NCBI GenBank assembly: GCA_003645845.1
Contig: QNCV01000037.1
Coordinates: 1-14,103 of the forward strand
DNA: 14,103 nt
DNA from: Fidelibacterota bacterium
Lineage (GTDB): Bacteria > Fidelibacterota > UBA2242
Direction of reading: 5' to 3'
The translations under genes and the position numbers were made by a program. A model generated the notes under the pieces. It was not told the DNA's origin and did not search any database. It was given only the letters and a program-made list of their open reading frames with translations. How positions within the stretch are numbered: the stretch's first letter is position 1; every line of letters starts with the position of its first letter. Positions 7,498 through 14,103 of this stretch are shown here, piece after piece.

Positions 7498-8367
7498 ATG
7501 AACATACTGGAAAAAGTCCGGTCAACCGGTCTGCTCTTTGACGGCGCAATGGGTTCAATGCTGATAGCCGGCGGAATGAAACCCGGCATGGCTTCGGAAA
7601 TTATGAATATTCAGAAGCCTGATGTCGTCCTGGAAATTCACAAAGCCTACCTTGACGCCGGTTCCGATGTCATCACCACCAATACATTCGGCGGTTCACC
7701 GATCAAGATGAAATCCGCCGGTATCGGACATCTCTGTGAAAAAGTCAACACCGAAGCGGTGCGCATTGCCCGGAAGGCGATTTCTTCACACCGGTATATC
7801 GCCGGCGATATCGGGCCCATGGGTGATATGATGGAACCGCTGGGGCTGATAACACAATCACAAGCCGAAGAAAATTTCGCCCGCCAGGCTGATTATCTGA
7901 ACCGTGCCGGAATAGACCTGTTCATAATAGAAACGATGTTCGATATCAATGAATCCCTGGCTGCCATCCGGGGCATTCGGTCCGTATCTGATTTACCGAT
8001 CTTTGCCACCATGACTTTTGAAAAAGGACCCGCCGGTTTCGCCACAATCATGGGTAACCAGGTTACCGAAAGCATGCAAATTCTTGTAAACGCCGGAGCA
8101 TCTGCAGTGGGCGCAAACTGTTCCATCGGCAGCGATCTGATGATTGACCTGGCGGCTAACATTCGAAAAAGCGTCAACGCTCCGGTCATCATCCAGCCTA
8201 ATGCCGGGATTCCTGAAACCATTGACGGTCAACTGGTCTATCCCGAGTCGGCCGAAAGCTATGCAGCCAACATTCAAAAAATAAAAGACCTGGGTGTGGA
8301 GATCATTGGCGGCTGTTGCGGGACAGCTCCCAACTATATCCGGGCAATCCGGCGGATAATCACCTGA
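7498..8367 (+). CDS. Stand-alone homocysteine S-methyltransferase domain (MetH N-terminal type)
   Basis: This is a 289-residue cytosolic enzyme of the zinc-dependent homocysteine methyltransferase family. It transfers a methyl group to homocysteine to make methionine. The N-terminal LLFDGAMGSML motif, the TNTFGG motif and the zinc ligands are all present: Cys208 in GANC, and Cys273/Cys274 in GGCCGT. The spacing resembles the first module of cobalamin-dependent methionine synthase. The folate, cobalamin-binding and reactivation modules of a full MetH (about 1200 residues) are absent and not found nearby. Either the partner modules are encoded elsewhere (split MetH), or it uses another methyl donor such as S-methylmethionine or a corrinoid protein. 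It has a good GAGGA ribosome-binding site and starts 11 bases after the nuclease stop, so the two are probably co-transcribed despite unrelated roles. Confidence 0.9.
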   Translation: MNILEKVRSTGLLFDGAMGSMLIAGGMKPGMASEIMNIQKPDVVLEIHKAYLDAGSDVITTNTFGGSPIKMKSAGIGHLCEKVNTEAVRIARKAISSHRYIAGDIGPMGDMMEPLGLITQSQAEENFARQADYLNRAGIDLFIIETMFDINESLAAIRGIRSVSDLPIFATMTFEKGPAGFATIMGNQVTESMQILVNAGASAVGANCSIGSDLMIDLAANIRKSVNAPVIIQPNAGIPETIDGQLVYPESAESYAANIQKIKDLGVEIIGGCCGTAPNYIRAIRRIIT

Positions 8368-8542
8368 ATCAACCCCATCGCAATTTAAGATATCTAATGC
8401 TTCGCTCTCCTCTTTTTTAAAGCATTGTGTGGAAAATTCAATTAACTGTAATGTTAACAAAGCATTTGAATTATCCTTTTGTATTCCTTACTTTTATTTC
8501 AGTTAGGAAAACATTAACAAAACAAAAGCAAAGCGGTCTTCT

Positions 8543-10573
8543 ATGAAAAAAATTTTTTTATTAATGCTGATATTGACGGTGGGTGGAATAACTCAGACAC
8601 TTCCGGGCCCAACTGATATTTTTCAACAGCCGCCATTCTACGGAAATACTCCGCGCCTGATCTGCTGCTCACCCGGCGATTCCGTCATTGCATTTGTCTG
8701 GAACAAATCCGGCTATCCCAATGGCGATATCTGGCTGGCAGACATCCCCTCGGGACGTCTGCGGCAACTGACCCATTATAACGACGACCCAACCGATTTC
8801 AGAATTGAGGAGCTTCATTGGTTCCCCGATCAGGAGCGTCTGGTTTTTCTCTGGAAAGGCGATATTTACAGTATCCGTCCGGCCAGGCAGGAAAATCCGA
8901 CAGCCCTGACAATGACTCCCTCGCAAGAAATACTGCTCCGGGTTTCGCCCAGGGGTCGCTATATCTCTTTTATACGGGACAATACCCTGCGTCTGTTGGA
9001 TATCCGGAAAAGCCGGGAAATAGAACTCTCTAAATTAATGGCGGCCGACTGGACTAACATCAATCATTACTGCCAGGCAGGCAAGTATTCACCATACTAC
9101 TGGTCGCCTGACGAATCGGCCCTGATTATTCCCTCCTGGAACGGCATGTTTGCCGGGGAATTACTCTATTTCGATCTGATCAACCACGAAACCCGAATCA
9201 TTTCCCTGTCCGAAAAAGACAGCCTGATGATTCGCGACATTGCCTGGATACAGAGTGGTAAAAAGCTGGCAATTGATTGTCTGAGCGCCGACCTGAAAAC
9301 CCACCATATTCTGCTTGCAGACCCGGATTTGCAACGTATTGACACATTATATACTCAAGCCAGCCCTCTCTGGGTAAGCAATTTCGGCGGCAAAATCCAC
9401 TGGCTGAAATCCAGTGAAAAACTGCTGTTCGGGGACATTCAGAACGGCTACCGGCATATTTTTACAGTAGGCCTCGATCACAAAACCCCTATCTCCATTA
9501 CCCGCGGCAAATGGGATGTTTTCGACTATACTGTCAATCCGGCGAAGGATCAGGTTTATTTTTCCGCCAACAAAGATAATCATTATGAGAAACATATCTA
9601 TACAATCGATCCGAAATCCGAAAAAGTGCTGAATGTGTCATATATTCACGGTTCCCATGACTTCGTACTGTCGGCAACCGGCAATTATGTTGTTGATATT
9701 TATTCGACAACAGACACTCCGCCCCAGCTTTACCTGATCCGTACGTTCCCGGTCAGCAAGGCCAGGCTTTTTCTAAAATCCGACACCCGGATTCCCAACG
9801 CCGGACACCTGAAAGCCACACTGGAAAAAACAATCGTTAATCCGGTCAACGGACGAAATTTCACCTACCGTCTATGGTATCCGGCCCGCCAGTTGAGCGC
9901 TGATAAATTTCCCCTGATTCTTTTTCTGAACAATCCCGAGGGTCCGGTTGCCGATCTGCATGAATGGCAAATGAGCAATCTCATCAGTCAGTGGTTCAGC
10001 AATAAGGAATATGTGATTGCAGAGATCGGCTTTCCCGATCTCGAACAGGTTCCATACATAAGTGGTTCAACGGATTCAATTCCGCCCTGGCAGGTTCAGT
10101 TGCAGATTGTCAATATCGTTCTTGATGAGCTTGCGCAACAGGAATTCATCGATATGACCCGGATCGGCATTACCGGCTTCGGATACAACGGGTACCTGAG
10201 TATAGGCGCCATGTTAAGCCAACCGGAAACCTTCAGCGCCTGTGTGTCTATTGCACTGAACAATCGCTGGGAAACCGGCTGCGATCTTTATCAACAGATA
10301 CTGTATCAGGAAATGGCCAGACGGAAGCTTGGAATCGACCTGAATTCGGCAGACATTGCCACACGGTTGCGAGGTAAATTACTTCTGATTTACAGTGATA
10401 ACGATTTGCTTGCGCCACTGATGAACAGCGAGGAGCTAATCCACAAAATGGTGAACGCCCAGAAACGCATCGATTTTATCCATTATCCCTGGGAACATAC
10501 GGTCATCCAGTCTGATCAGACGTATATCGATCTCTTCAATAAAATGCTGGAATATTTCGACCGCTTTCTGTAG
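8543..10573 (+). CDS. Exported prolyl-oligopeptidase-like (S9) protein, nucleophile serine replaced
   Basis: This protein has 676 residues. A short signal peptide (about 1-19) is followed by a beta-propeller of the DPP IV N-terminal kind (about 35-400; repeats such as GDIWLADIPSGRLRQLT, LHWFPDQERLVFLWKGDIYSI and YWSPDESALII), then an alpha/beta-hydrolase domain (about 430-676). In S9 peptidases the nucleophile lies in G-x-S-x-G-G. Here the site reads GFGYNG at 545-550, with Gly547 where Ser should be. Asp621 (YSDNDLLAP) and His652 (YPWEHTV) still align with the other two catalytic residues, although the His loop seems one residue short and the usual HG before the Asp is YS. By family knowledge such a protein should not hydrolyse peptides; a binding or structural role is inferred. 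There is no sorting domain, so it probably stays periplasmic. The gap to the upstream gene is 175 bp with no clear promoter, and the ribosome-binding site is weak. Confidence 0.85.
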   Translation: MKKIFLLMLILTVGGITQTLPGPTDIFQQPPFYGNTPRLICCSPGDSVIAFVWNKSGYPNGDIWLADIPSGRLRQLTHYNDDPTDFRIEELHWFPDQERLVFLWKGDIYSIRPARQENPTALTMTPSQEILLRVSPRGRYISFIRDNTLRLLDIRKSREIELSKLMAADWTNINHYCQAGKYSPYYWSPDESALIIPSWNGMFAGELLYFDLINHETRIISLSEKDSLMIRDIAWIQSGKKLAIDCLSADLKTHHILLADPDLQRIDTLYTQASPLWVSNFGGKIHWLKSSEKLLFGDIQNGYRHIFTVGLDHKTPISITRGKWDVFDYTVNPAKDQVYFSANKDNHYEKHIYTIDPKSEKVLNVSYIHGSHDFVLSATGNYVVDIYSTTDTPPQLYLIRTFPVSKARLFLKSDTRIPNAGHLKATLEKTIVNPVNGRNFTYRLWYPARQLSADKFPLILFLNNPEGPVADLHEWQMSNLISQWFSNKEYVIAEIGFPDLEQVPYISGSTDSIPPWQVQLQIVNIVLDELAQQEFIDMTRIGITGFGYNGYLSIGAMLSQPETFSACVSIALNNRWETGCDLYQQILYQEMARRKLGIDLNSADIATRLRGKLLLIYSDNDLLAPLMNSEELIHKMVNAQKRIDFIHYPWEHTVIQSDQTYIDLFNKMLEYFDRFL

Positions 10574-10588
10574 AACTTCGGCGGTTAT

Positions 10589-10625
10589 CCAAAAGAGAAA
10601 GTCTAATTCGGCAGACTGCTTTTGG
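10589..10625. terminator. Bidirectional hairpin between convergent genes
   Basis: Nested inverted repeats form a long hairpin: an outer pair CCAAAAG (10589-10595) with CTTTTGG (10619-10625), and an inner pair AGTCT (10600-10604) with AGACT (10613-10617). A TTTT run follows the inner stem on the plus strand, and another follows it on the minus strand. It lies just after the S9 gene stop and overlaps the last codon of the DUF3467 gene, so it can serve both converging transcripts. The stems are short and AT-rich, so strength is uncertain. Confidence 0.55.
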
Positions 10626-10926
10626 GAGGTGGTTGGAAACCGAAGGGTATATCGGAATTCTGATCGGGCAGCTTGATCTCGCCGAATTTTTCTTCGAACT
10701 TCCGAATATTGTCCTTCAACGTATACAATAGGGTCTTCGCATGAATCGGGGTCATGATCACGCGGCTTTGAACAACTGCCTTGGGTGTTCCCGGCATAAT
10801 GCGCGCAAAATCAATCACAAACTCTGCACCGGAATGAGATATGACGGTAAAATTGCTGTAATTCCCTTCGGCTTTGCTTTCGGGTAACTCTATTTTTAAT
10901 TGCTTGGTAGGATTTTTATTTTCCAT
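10603..10926 (-). CDS. DUF3467 family protein
   Basis: This is a 107-residue soluble protein that matches DUF3467 by its core. Recognisable elements are YSNFTVISHSGAEFVIDFARI, then MPGTPKAVVQSRVIMTPIHAKTLL and an amphipathic helix ending KFEEKFGEIKLP. The biochemical role of the family is unknown; members are small proteins found across many bacterial phyla. I chose the ATG at 10926 because conserved sequence starts soon after. An in-frame TTG at 10941, six bases after the upstream stop, would add five residues. The gap to the zinc-ribbon gene is 21 bases, so they form a two-gene unit from the promoter at 11395-11423. The Pro-rich tail (FQPPPKSSLPN) is probably disordered. Confidence 0.85.
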   Translation of the reverse strand: MENKNPTKQLKIELPESKAEGNYSNFTVISHSGAEFVIDFARIMPGTPKAVVQSRVIMTPIHAKTLLYTLKDNIRKFEEKFGEIKLPDQNSDIPFGFQPPPKSSLPN

Positions 10927-10947
10927 CAGTACCGCTCTCAATCTTAA

Positions 10948-11367
10948 TTAATCATCGTCGTTTTTAGAACTATCATCGTAATCTTCGTCAAACTCATCCT
11001 CTTCCAAAACCTCGGGGTCAATTATATCCCAGGCATCCTCTTCAATATCGATGTCGTCATGCAGACCTTCTTTCAGTTCGATATCATCCTCAAACTCATC
11101 CCAGACTTCTTTACGCTTCTCGAATTTTGCGGGATCGATGTCGGGTTCATCATAATCCTCACGTTCGTCTTTCAGAATTTCGTCACCGTAAAGACTCATA
11201 TCGAAAAAATCAATATCGTCGACAACATCGTTGTAAACCAGAAGTTCGAGAAAATCGATGTACTTCGGATCACGCAGTTTTGTTTTACAGTTTTTACAGA
11301 CCAGGGCCTTCCGCAGATCCTCTTCTTTCAGCGAGGCTCCACATTCGGGACAAACCAAATCTTCCAT
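10948..11367 (-). CDS. Zinc-ribbon protein with a highly acidic C-terminal tail
   Basis: This is a 139-residue cytosolic protein. An N-terminal zinc ribbon has CPECG (Cys6, Cys9) and CKNC (Cys24, Cys27), the usual four-cysteine site. A short conserved-looking segment follows (DPKYIDFLELLVYND). From about residue 48 the protein is dominated by Asp and Glu to the end (for example DEFDEDYDD), and is probably disordered and very negatively charged. I do not recognise a named family for the whole. Such a build suits a protein that binds a basic partner or a nucleic-acid enzyme, but that is speculation. The start is secure: AGGAG lies five bases before the ATG, and a good promoter lies just upstream. 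The DUF3467 gene follows 21 bases downstream. Confidence 0.8.
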   Translation of the reverse strand: MEDLVCPECGASLKEEDLRKALVCKNCKTKLRDPKYIDFLELLVYNDVVDDIDFFDMSLYGDEILKDEREDYDEPDIDPAKFEKRKEVWDEFEDDIELKEGLHDDIDIEEDAWDIIDPEVLEEDEFDEDYDDSSKNDDD

Positions 11368-11394
11368 GGGGACTCCTATTAATTAGCGGCCGTA

Positions 11395-11423
11395 AATATA
11401 AAGCGATATGCATACCACGTCAA
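11395..11423 (-). promoter_or_regulatory. Sigma70-like promoter for the zinc-ribbon/DUF3467 unit
   Basis: On the minus strand TTGACG (11418-11423) and TATATT (11395-11400) are separated by exactly 17 bases. An A/T-rich stretch that could act as an UP element lies just upstream (11424-11443). Transcription would begin near 11388, about 20 bases before the ATG. Note that the -10 is of Escherichia coli type, not the TAnnTTTG type of Bacteroidota, which agrees with an FCB lineage outside that phylum. Confidence 0.65.
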
Positions 11424-11477
11424 GAAAAATTTTCATTATTTTTCAGCAGACATATAGCTGAATATCAGACCCTGCGA

Positions 11478-11999
11478 TTAGTTCCCGGAATTTTGCAACA
11501 GCCGCAGCATATAGCGGTAGGATGCTTCGATGGGATCATCATTCTTTTTGGATATCTGAATGTTATAAAAATAATCCGAAATATCCGAGCGAAAGCCAAA
11601 ACGCATTGCCGCTCCGCTTTTCAAAACCGCCGCGGCCGTATAGGGATGAAAATCCGGACTTAAATCCATGGCAGCCGAAAAACGGTAACTGAATAGTTGT
11701 CGATTGACATCATCATTCAGCAGGGGTTGTTTCTGCAGATTGTCCGTTGCAGGCAGCGCAATGACCTCGTTCGATTTGGCATCATTCAGCAAACCGGGAT
11801 TTGCATCGTTAATCAAACAGCAGGTTCTGATTTTTTCATCTTTTAAAACCGGAGCGAAAACGCGATAGGCAATTGTTTGCGGTTGTTTATCAATCGGAAA
11901 GGCCAGCAGAACAGCCGGTTCATTGTTCACCGGGCCGACTGGTTTCCCCGGCCGGCAATCGCGCAATATCTTTTTTAATAATCGCTTCGATACAATCAT
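11478..11999 (-). CDS. Small hypothetical protein, possibly glycosyltransferase-9-like
   Basis: This is a 173-residue soluble protein with no signal peptide or membrane segment. I do not firmly recognise it. The pattern AAMDLSPDFHPYTAAAVLKSGAAMRFGFRSD resembles the region in heptosyltransferase-like (GT9) and DUF6913 proteins where a 'DL..D.....A.L...A..R.GF' segment joins the two Rossmann lobes. The protein is far shorter than a full GT9 enzyme (about 300-350 residues), so at most it is a half-domain relative. The ATG lies nine bases after the stop of the transporter gene, which points to translational coupling in one transcript. Downstream, a 110-bp gap carries the promoter of the next gene pair. 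Confidence 0.6.
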   Translation of the reverse strand: MIVSKRLLKKILRDCRPGKPVGPVNNEPAVLLAFPIDKQPQTIAYRVFAPVLKDEKIRTCCLINDANPGLLNDAKSNEVIALPATDNLQKQPLLNDDVNRQLFSYRFSAAMDLSPDFHPYTAAAVLKSGAAMRFGFRSDISDYFYNIQISKKNDDPIEASYRYMLRLLQNSGN

Positions 12000-12008
12000 T
12001 TATTTTCT

Positions 12009-13676
12009 TTATTCCTCTACGACTTTCGGTGTCAGGAATTTATTATATAAAAACAGGCCGATAATCGTGAGAACACCAATCATGGAAAAAATCAGCCAGA
12101 GGGTCCGTGGTTGATGCATATAATCAACAAAATGGACATATAACTTCGCACCCACAATAGCGCCGATCGATGAGCCAATCACTCCGTACAGGAAAATATA
12201 ACCCATGAACGTTGCCAGGCGTTCTTTCGGGGCTGTCTGACCAATATAGCTGATAAATTTCGGGTGAGCGGTCATTTCACCGATGGAGAAAATGACAATC
12301 CCGGCGATGAAGACCCAGATGCTCGTATTGATTGCCAGAATAGCCATACCCAGTGTTCCCAATCCGATAGCCACCATCATGGTCGGCAATGCTTTGGTGT
12401 TTTTCACGATCATTGAAATAAAAATCTGCAGAATGATAATCGTCAGCGCATTGATCACCGTGACATGCTCAATATCAAAATGCCATTCGTAACCGATTCC
12501 CAGAAACCTAAGAATCCGGTTGACCGAGTGATCGAGACTGCCGGCATCCACATAATCATTCACATACCAGAGCACCGAATCAAACATCTGGAAATAGAGC
12601 ACCCAAAATCCGGAATAAATGCAAATTAATAACAGAAATTTAAAATAGTCAGTAAATTTTTCCGGGTCTTCAGCATCAATTTTGAAAAGCGAAAATATCG
12701 TCAGAAAAATTACCGAAGACACAATCCGGACATAAAGGGTCAACCCGGGTAGTGCCCAGAGCACCAGGCCGCCGACAACCAGCAGGGCAATCACCGCCCG
12801 GGTTTGGGTACAGGTTTTGAAAAGACCACATTTGGCTTTAACATTCATAATGAAAAAGCTGCCCAGCACCAGCAGCATGAGATATAACGGGAAAAAGGAA
12901 TCCCTGACCCCGCATAGATAAATGGACACCAAAACCAGAACAGCGGCAATACCGTAAATCAAGCGGGCTTGCCGGAGAGCCTGCCGTGCTTTCAGAAAGA
13001 GGAGCACCAGCGGGCTGTAAATAATCTCAAAGGCGTTGGCAATGGTCTGCAGGAGATCGGTCTCGTCCTCTTTTTTCTTCTCGTGCATCGGGGGCTCTTT
13101 GTAGAAGAAAATGGTTGGGATCAGCATGATACCGGTCCCAATGGCCGAAGCGATAATGACCCAGCGCCAACTGGGATCGGCGGATTTCAGAAATGGCACC
13201 AGGAACATAGGAAACAGGAAGGCTCCCAGATTGATACTCCAATAGTAAATACCAAACCCAAGGGTGGAATTGGATTTATCCGTTACACGGGCTATTGTTC
13301 CGGAAATAACTGGCTTAAAGGTACCCGCACCCAGCGCCATGAGACAGAGGGCCAGGAAAACGGCGGAATAGCTTGTCATCTGGCTGGTAATCAGATAACC
13401 GGTTCCCAGCAGCGTAAAGGCTACTGTCAGCGCCCGGCGGTAACCGAACCGGTCTGCAAGCGCACCGGAAATAATCGGTAGAAAATACAGGATTGGCTGG
13501 ATCGTGCCCTTGATCAACCCGACACCCTCCTTGGTAAAACCGAGTTTCTCCGTCATATAAACCGACAGAATGCTCATCATGCCATAATAAGAGCCGCGCT
13601 CAAAAAATTCCATCGTGACGGCCAGCCAGTAAGTCGCCGGGAATGATTGAAACAAACCTTTTTTCTTCTTTGTCAT
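12009..13676 (-). CDS. POT-family (proton-dependent oligopeptide) transporter
   Basis: This is a 555-residue inner-membrane transporter of the major facilitator superfamily. It probably imports di- and tripeptides with protons. POT hallmarks are visible. The ExxER motif in TM1 (EFFER, Glu23, Glu26, Arg27) is followed by GSYYGM. GALADRFGYRR forms the loop 2-3 motif, and GTFKPVISG in TM4 carries the Lys. TM7 reads FWVLYFQMFDSVLWYV, and TM10 reads GEMTAHPKFISYIGQTAPKE. Between the two six-helix bundles a long segment (about 205-340) carries extra hydrophobic helices, more than the usual two in bacterial POTs. The start is the ATG at 13676 with AGGG eight bases upstream; a GTG at 13751 would add 25 polar residues that do not look conserved. 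The gene overlaps nothing and leads into the gene at 11478. Confidence 0.88.
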   Translation of the reverse strand: MTKKKKGLFQSFPATYWLAVTMEFFERGSYYGMMSILSVYMTEKLGFTKEGVGLIKGTIQPILYFLPIISGALADRFGYRRALTVAFTLLGTGYLITSQMTSYSAVFLALCLMALGAGTFKPVISGTIARVTDKSNSTLGFGIYYWSINLGAFLFPMFLVPFLKSADPSWRWVIIASAIGTGIMLIPTIFFYKEPPMHEKKKEDETDLLQTIANAFEIIYSPLVLLFLKARQALRQARLIYGIAAVLVLVSIYLCGVRDSFFPLYLMLLVLGSFFIMNVKAKCGLFKTCTQTRAVIALLVVGGLVLWALPGLTLYVRIVSSVIFLTIFSLFKIDAEDPEKFTDYFKFLLLICIYSGFWVLYFQMFDSVLWYVNDYVDAGSLDHSVNRILRFLGIGYEWHFDIEHVTVINALTIIILQIFISMIVKNTKALPTMMVAIGLGTLGMAILAINTSIWVFIAGIVIFSIGEMTAHPKFISYIGQTAPKERLATFMGYIFLYGVIGSSIGAIVGAKLYVHFVDYMHQPRTLWLIFSMIGVLTIIGLFLYNKFLTPKVVEE

Positions 13677-13848
13677 ATAATTAACCCTGAATAAGTTGTT
13701 ATTGGAAGGAAAAATAAGATTTTCATTATTAAATCCAAAACCTTTATTCACGAATTCAAGAAAGGCATGGGGTGAAGAGAAACTTCAAATCGGTAGAGCT
13801 GAACGTAGAGGTCACAGGGCGCCGTACCGGGTTTAATCTCTCAACGAC

Positions 13849-13879
13849 AAAAAAAGCCCCCGGATGTAACCAGGGGCTT
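13849..13879 (-). terminator. Strong intrinsic terminator of the right-edge gene
   Basis: On the minus strand AAGCCCC pairs with GGGGCTT (13854-13860 with 13873-13879) and is followed by a run of seven T. It lies about 45 bases after the stop of the gene at 13924 and insulates it from the transporter gene. Confidence 0.9.
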
Positions 13880-13891
13880 GATGTATGGAAA

Positions 13892-13908
13892 CCCCGACTG
13901 AATCGGGG
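13892..13908 (-). other. Second GC-rich hairpin before the terminator
   Basis: CCCCGA (13892-13897) and TCGGGG (13903-13908) form a 6-bp stem with a 5-base loop. It has no T-run, so it is not a terminator alone. It may protect the 3' end of the upstream transcript or assist the terminator that follows. Confidence 0.5.
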
Positions 13909-13923
13909 GCAACCAGGTAAATA

Positions 13924-14103
13924 TTACCGCAGAAAAACGACTTTCTGAGTGTTGCTGAACCCGGTGCTGCTGCTGACCTGCATGAAGTAAATACCGGTGG
14001 AAAGCAGACGATTATTCATATCCCGGCCGTTCCAGGTAAGGCTGTGCAAGCCGGGCTGGTAGGTGGTATTGGTAAGTGTATTGAGCAGATTGCCCAGCAG
14101 ATC
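13924..14103 (-). CDS. 3' end of a protein with a C-terminal sorting domain (partial, runs off right edge)
   Basis: An open frame of 59 codons enters from the right edge and ends in TAA at 13924-13926. It reads as the second half of a FlgD/Ig-like sorting domain: DLLGNLLNTL, then YQPGLHSLTWNGRDMNNRLLSTGIYFMQV and the ending TQKVVFLR. The W-N-G-R-D and GIYF-x-Q-V elements match the same positions in the other three sorting domains here, but at nucleotide level it is not a copy of them. The protein is presumably secreted; its functional domains lie outside the window. Confidence 0.85.
   Translation of the reverse strand, partial: DLLGNLLNTLTNTTYQPGLHSLTWNGRDMNNRLLSTGIYFMQVSSSTGFSNTQKVVFLR

Noticed and set aside
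8396..8426. AATGCTT/AAGCATT inverted repeat as terminator after the methyltransferase gene
   Set aside because: The 7-bp AT-rich stem has a 17-base loop, and the T-run is inside the loop, not after the stem.
11442..11462. TTCAGC/GCTGAA hairpin after the gene at 11478 as a terminator
   Set aside because: The stem is short and on the minus strand is followed by A-rich DNA, not a T-run.
13027..13481. Overlapping frames on both strands inside the transporter gene
   Set aside because: They lack recognisable domains and lie wholly inside a well-supported membrane protein gene.

Overview
The window looks like chromosomal DNA from a bacterium of the FCB superphylum, probably one of the lineages outside classical Bacteroidota (Marinimicrobia, Calditrichota, KSB1 or Cloacimonadota type; inferred, not proven). 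The main clue is that four separate genes end in a PNPFNP-type FlgD/Ig-like C-terminal domain. This domain is the hallmark of cargo sorted to the cell surface by a Por/type IX-like secretion system in these phyla. The other genes (lone homocysteine methyltransferase module, POT transporter, DUF3467) fit any such genome. There are no rRNA or tRNA genes, CRISPR arrays or transposase genes.

Left part (1-5157). Two minus-strand genes for secreted proteins, a large CotH-kinase/lamin-tail protein (71-3604) and a three-repeat LTxxQ-like protein (4198-5157), share nearly the same 3' end. A 322-bp block at 1-322 recurs at 4128-4449. It holds the 3' tip of a histidine kinase gene on the plus strand, a terminator for the minus-strand gene, and the whole sorting-domain coding region. 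Between the copies lie an AT-rich CotH gene body, an AT-rich upstream region and an 89-codon histidine-kinase remnant with no start (3852-4142). This looks like a duplication and insertion that joined a foreign-looking gene body to a resident sorting-domain/terminator cassette, and it is the most interesting feature here.

Middle part (5158-10573, plus strand). A 376-bp divergent intergenic region precedes a secreted endonuclease I with fn3, lamin-tail-like and sorting domains. Eleven bases later comes a stand-alone zinc-dependent homocysteine S-methyltransferase domain. A secreted prolyl-oligopeptidase-like (S9) protein follows; its nucleophile-elbow serine is replaced by glycine, so it is probably a pseudoenzyme.

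Right part (10589-14103, minus strand). A POT-family peptide transporter and a small unrecognised protein are closely coupled. They are followed by a zinc-ribbon protein with a very acidic tail and a DUF3467 protein; this second pair has its own good sigma70-like promoter (TTGACG-N17-TATATT). A shared hairpin at 10589-10625 separates this group from the convergent S9 gene. At the right edge lies the 3' end of another sorting-domain protein with a strong terminator.

Most of the window serves the envelope and the outside of the cell: surface or secreted proteins, DNA breakdown and peptide uptake. One methionine-metabolism enzyme and a few small cytosolic proteins are mixed in.
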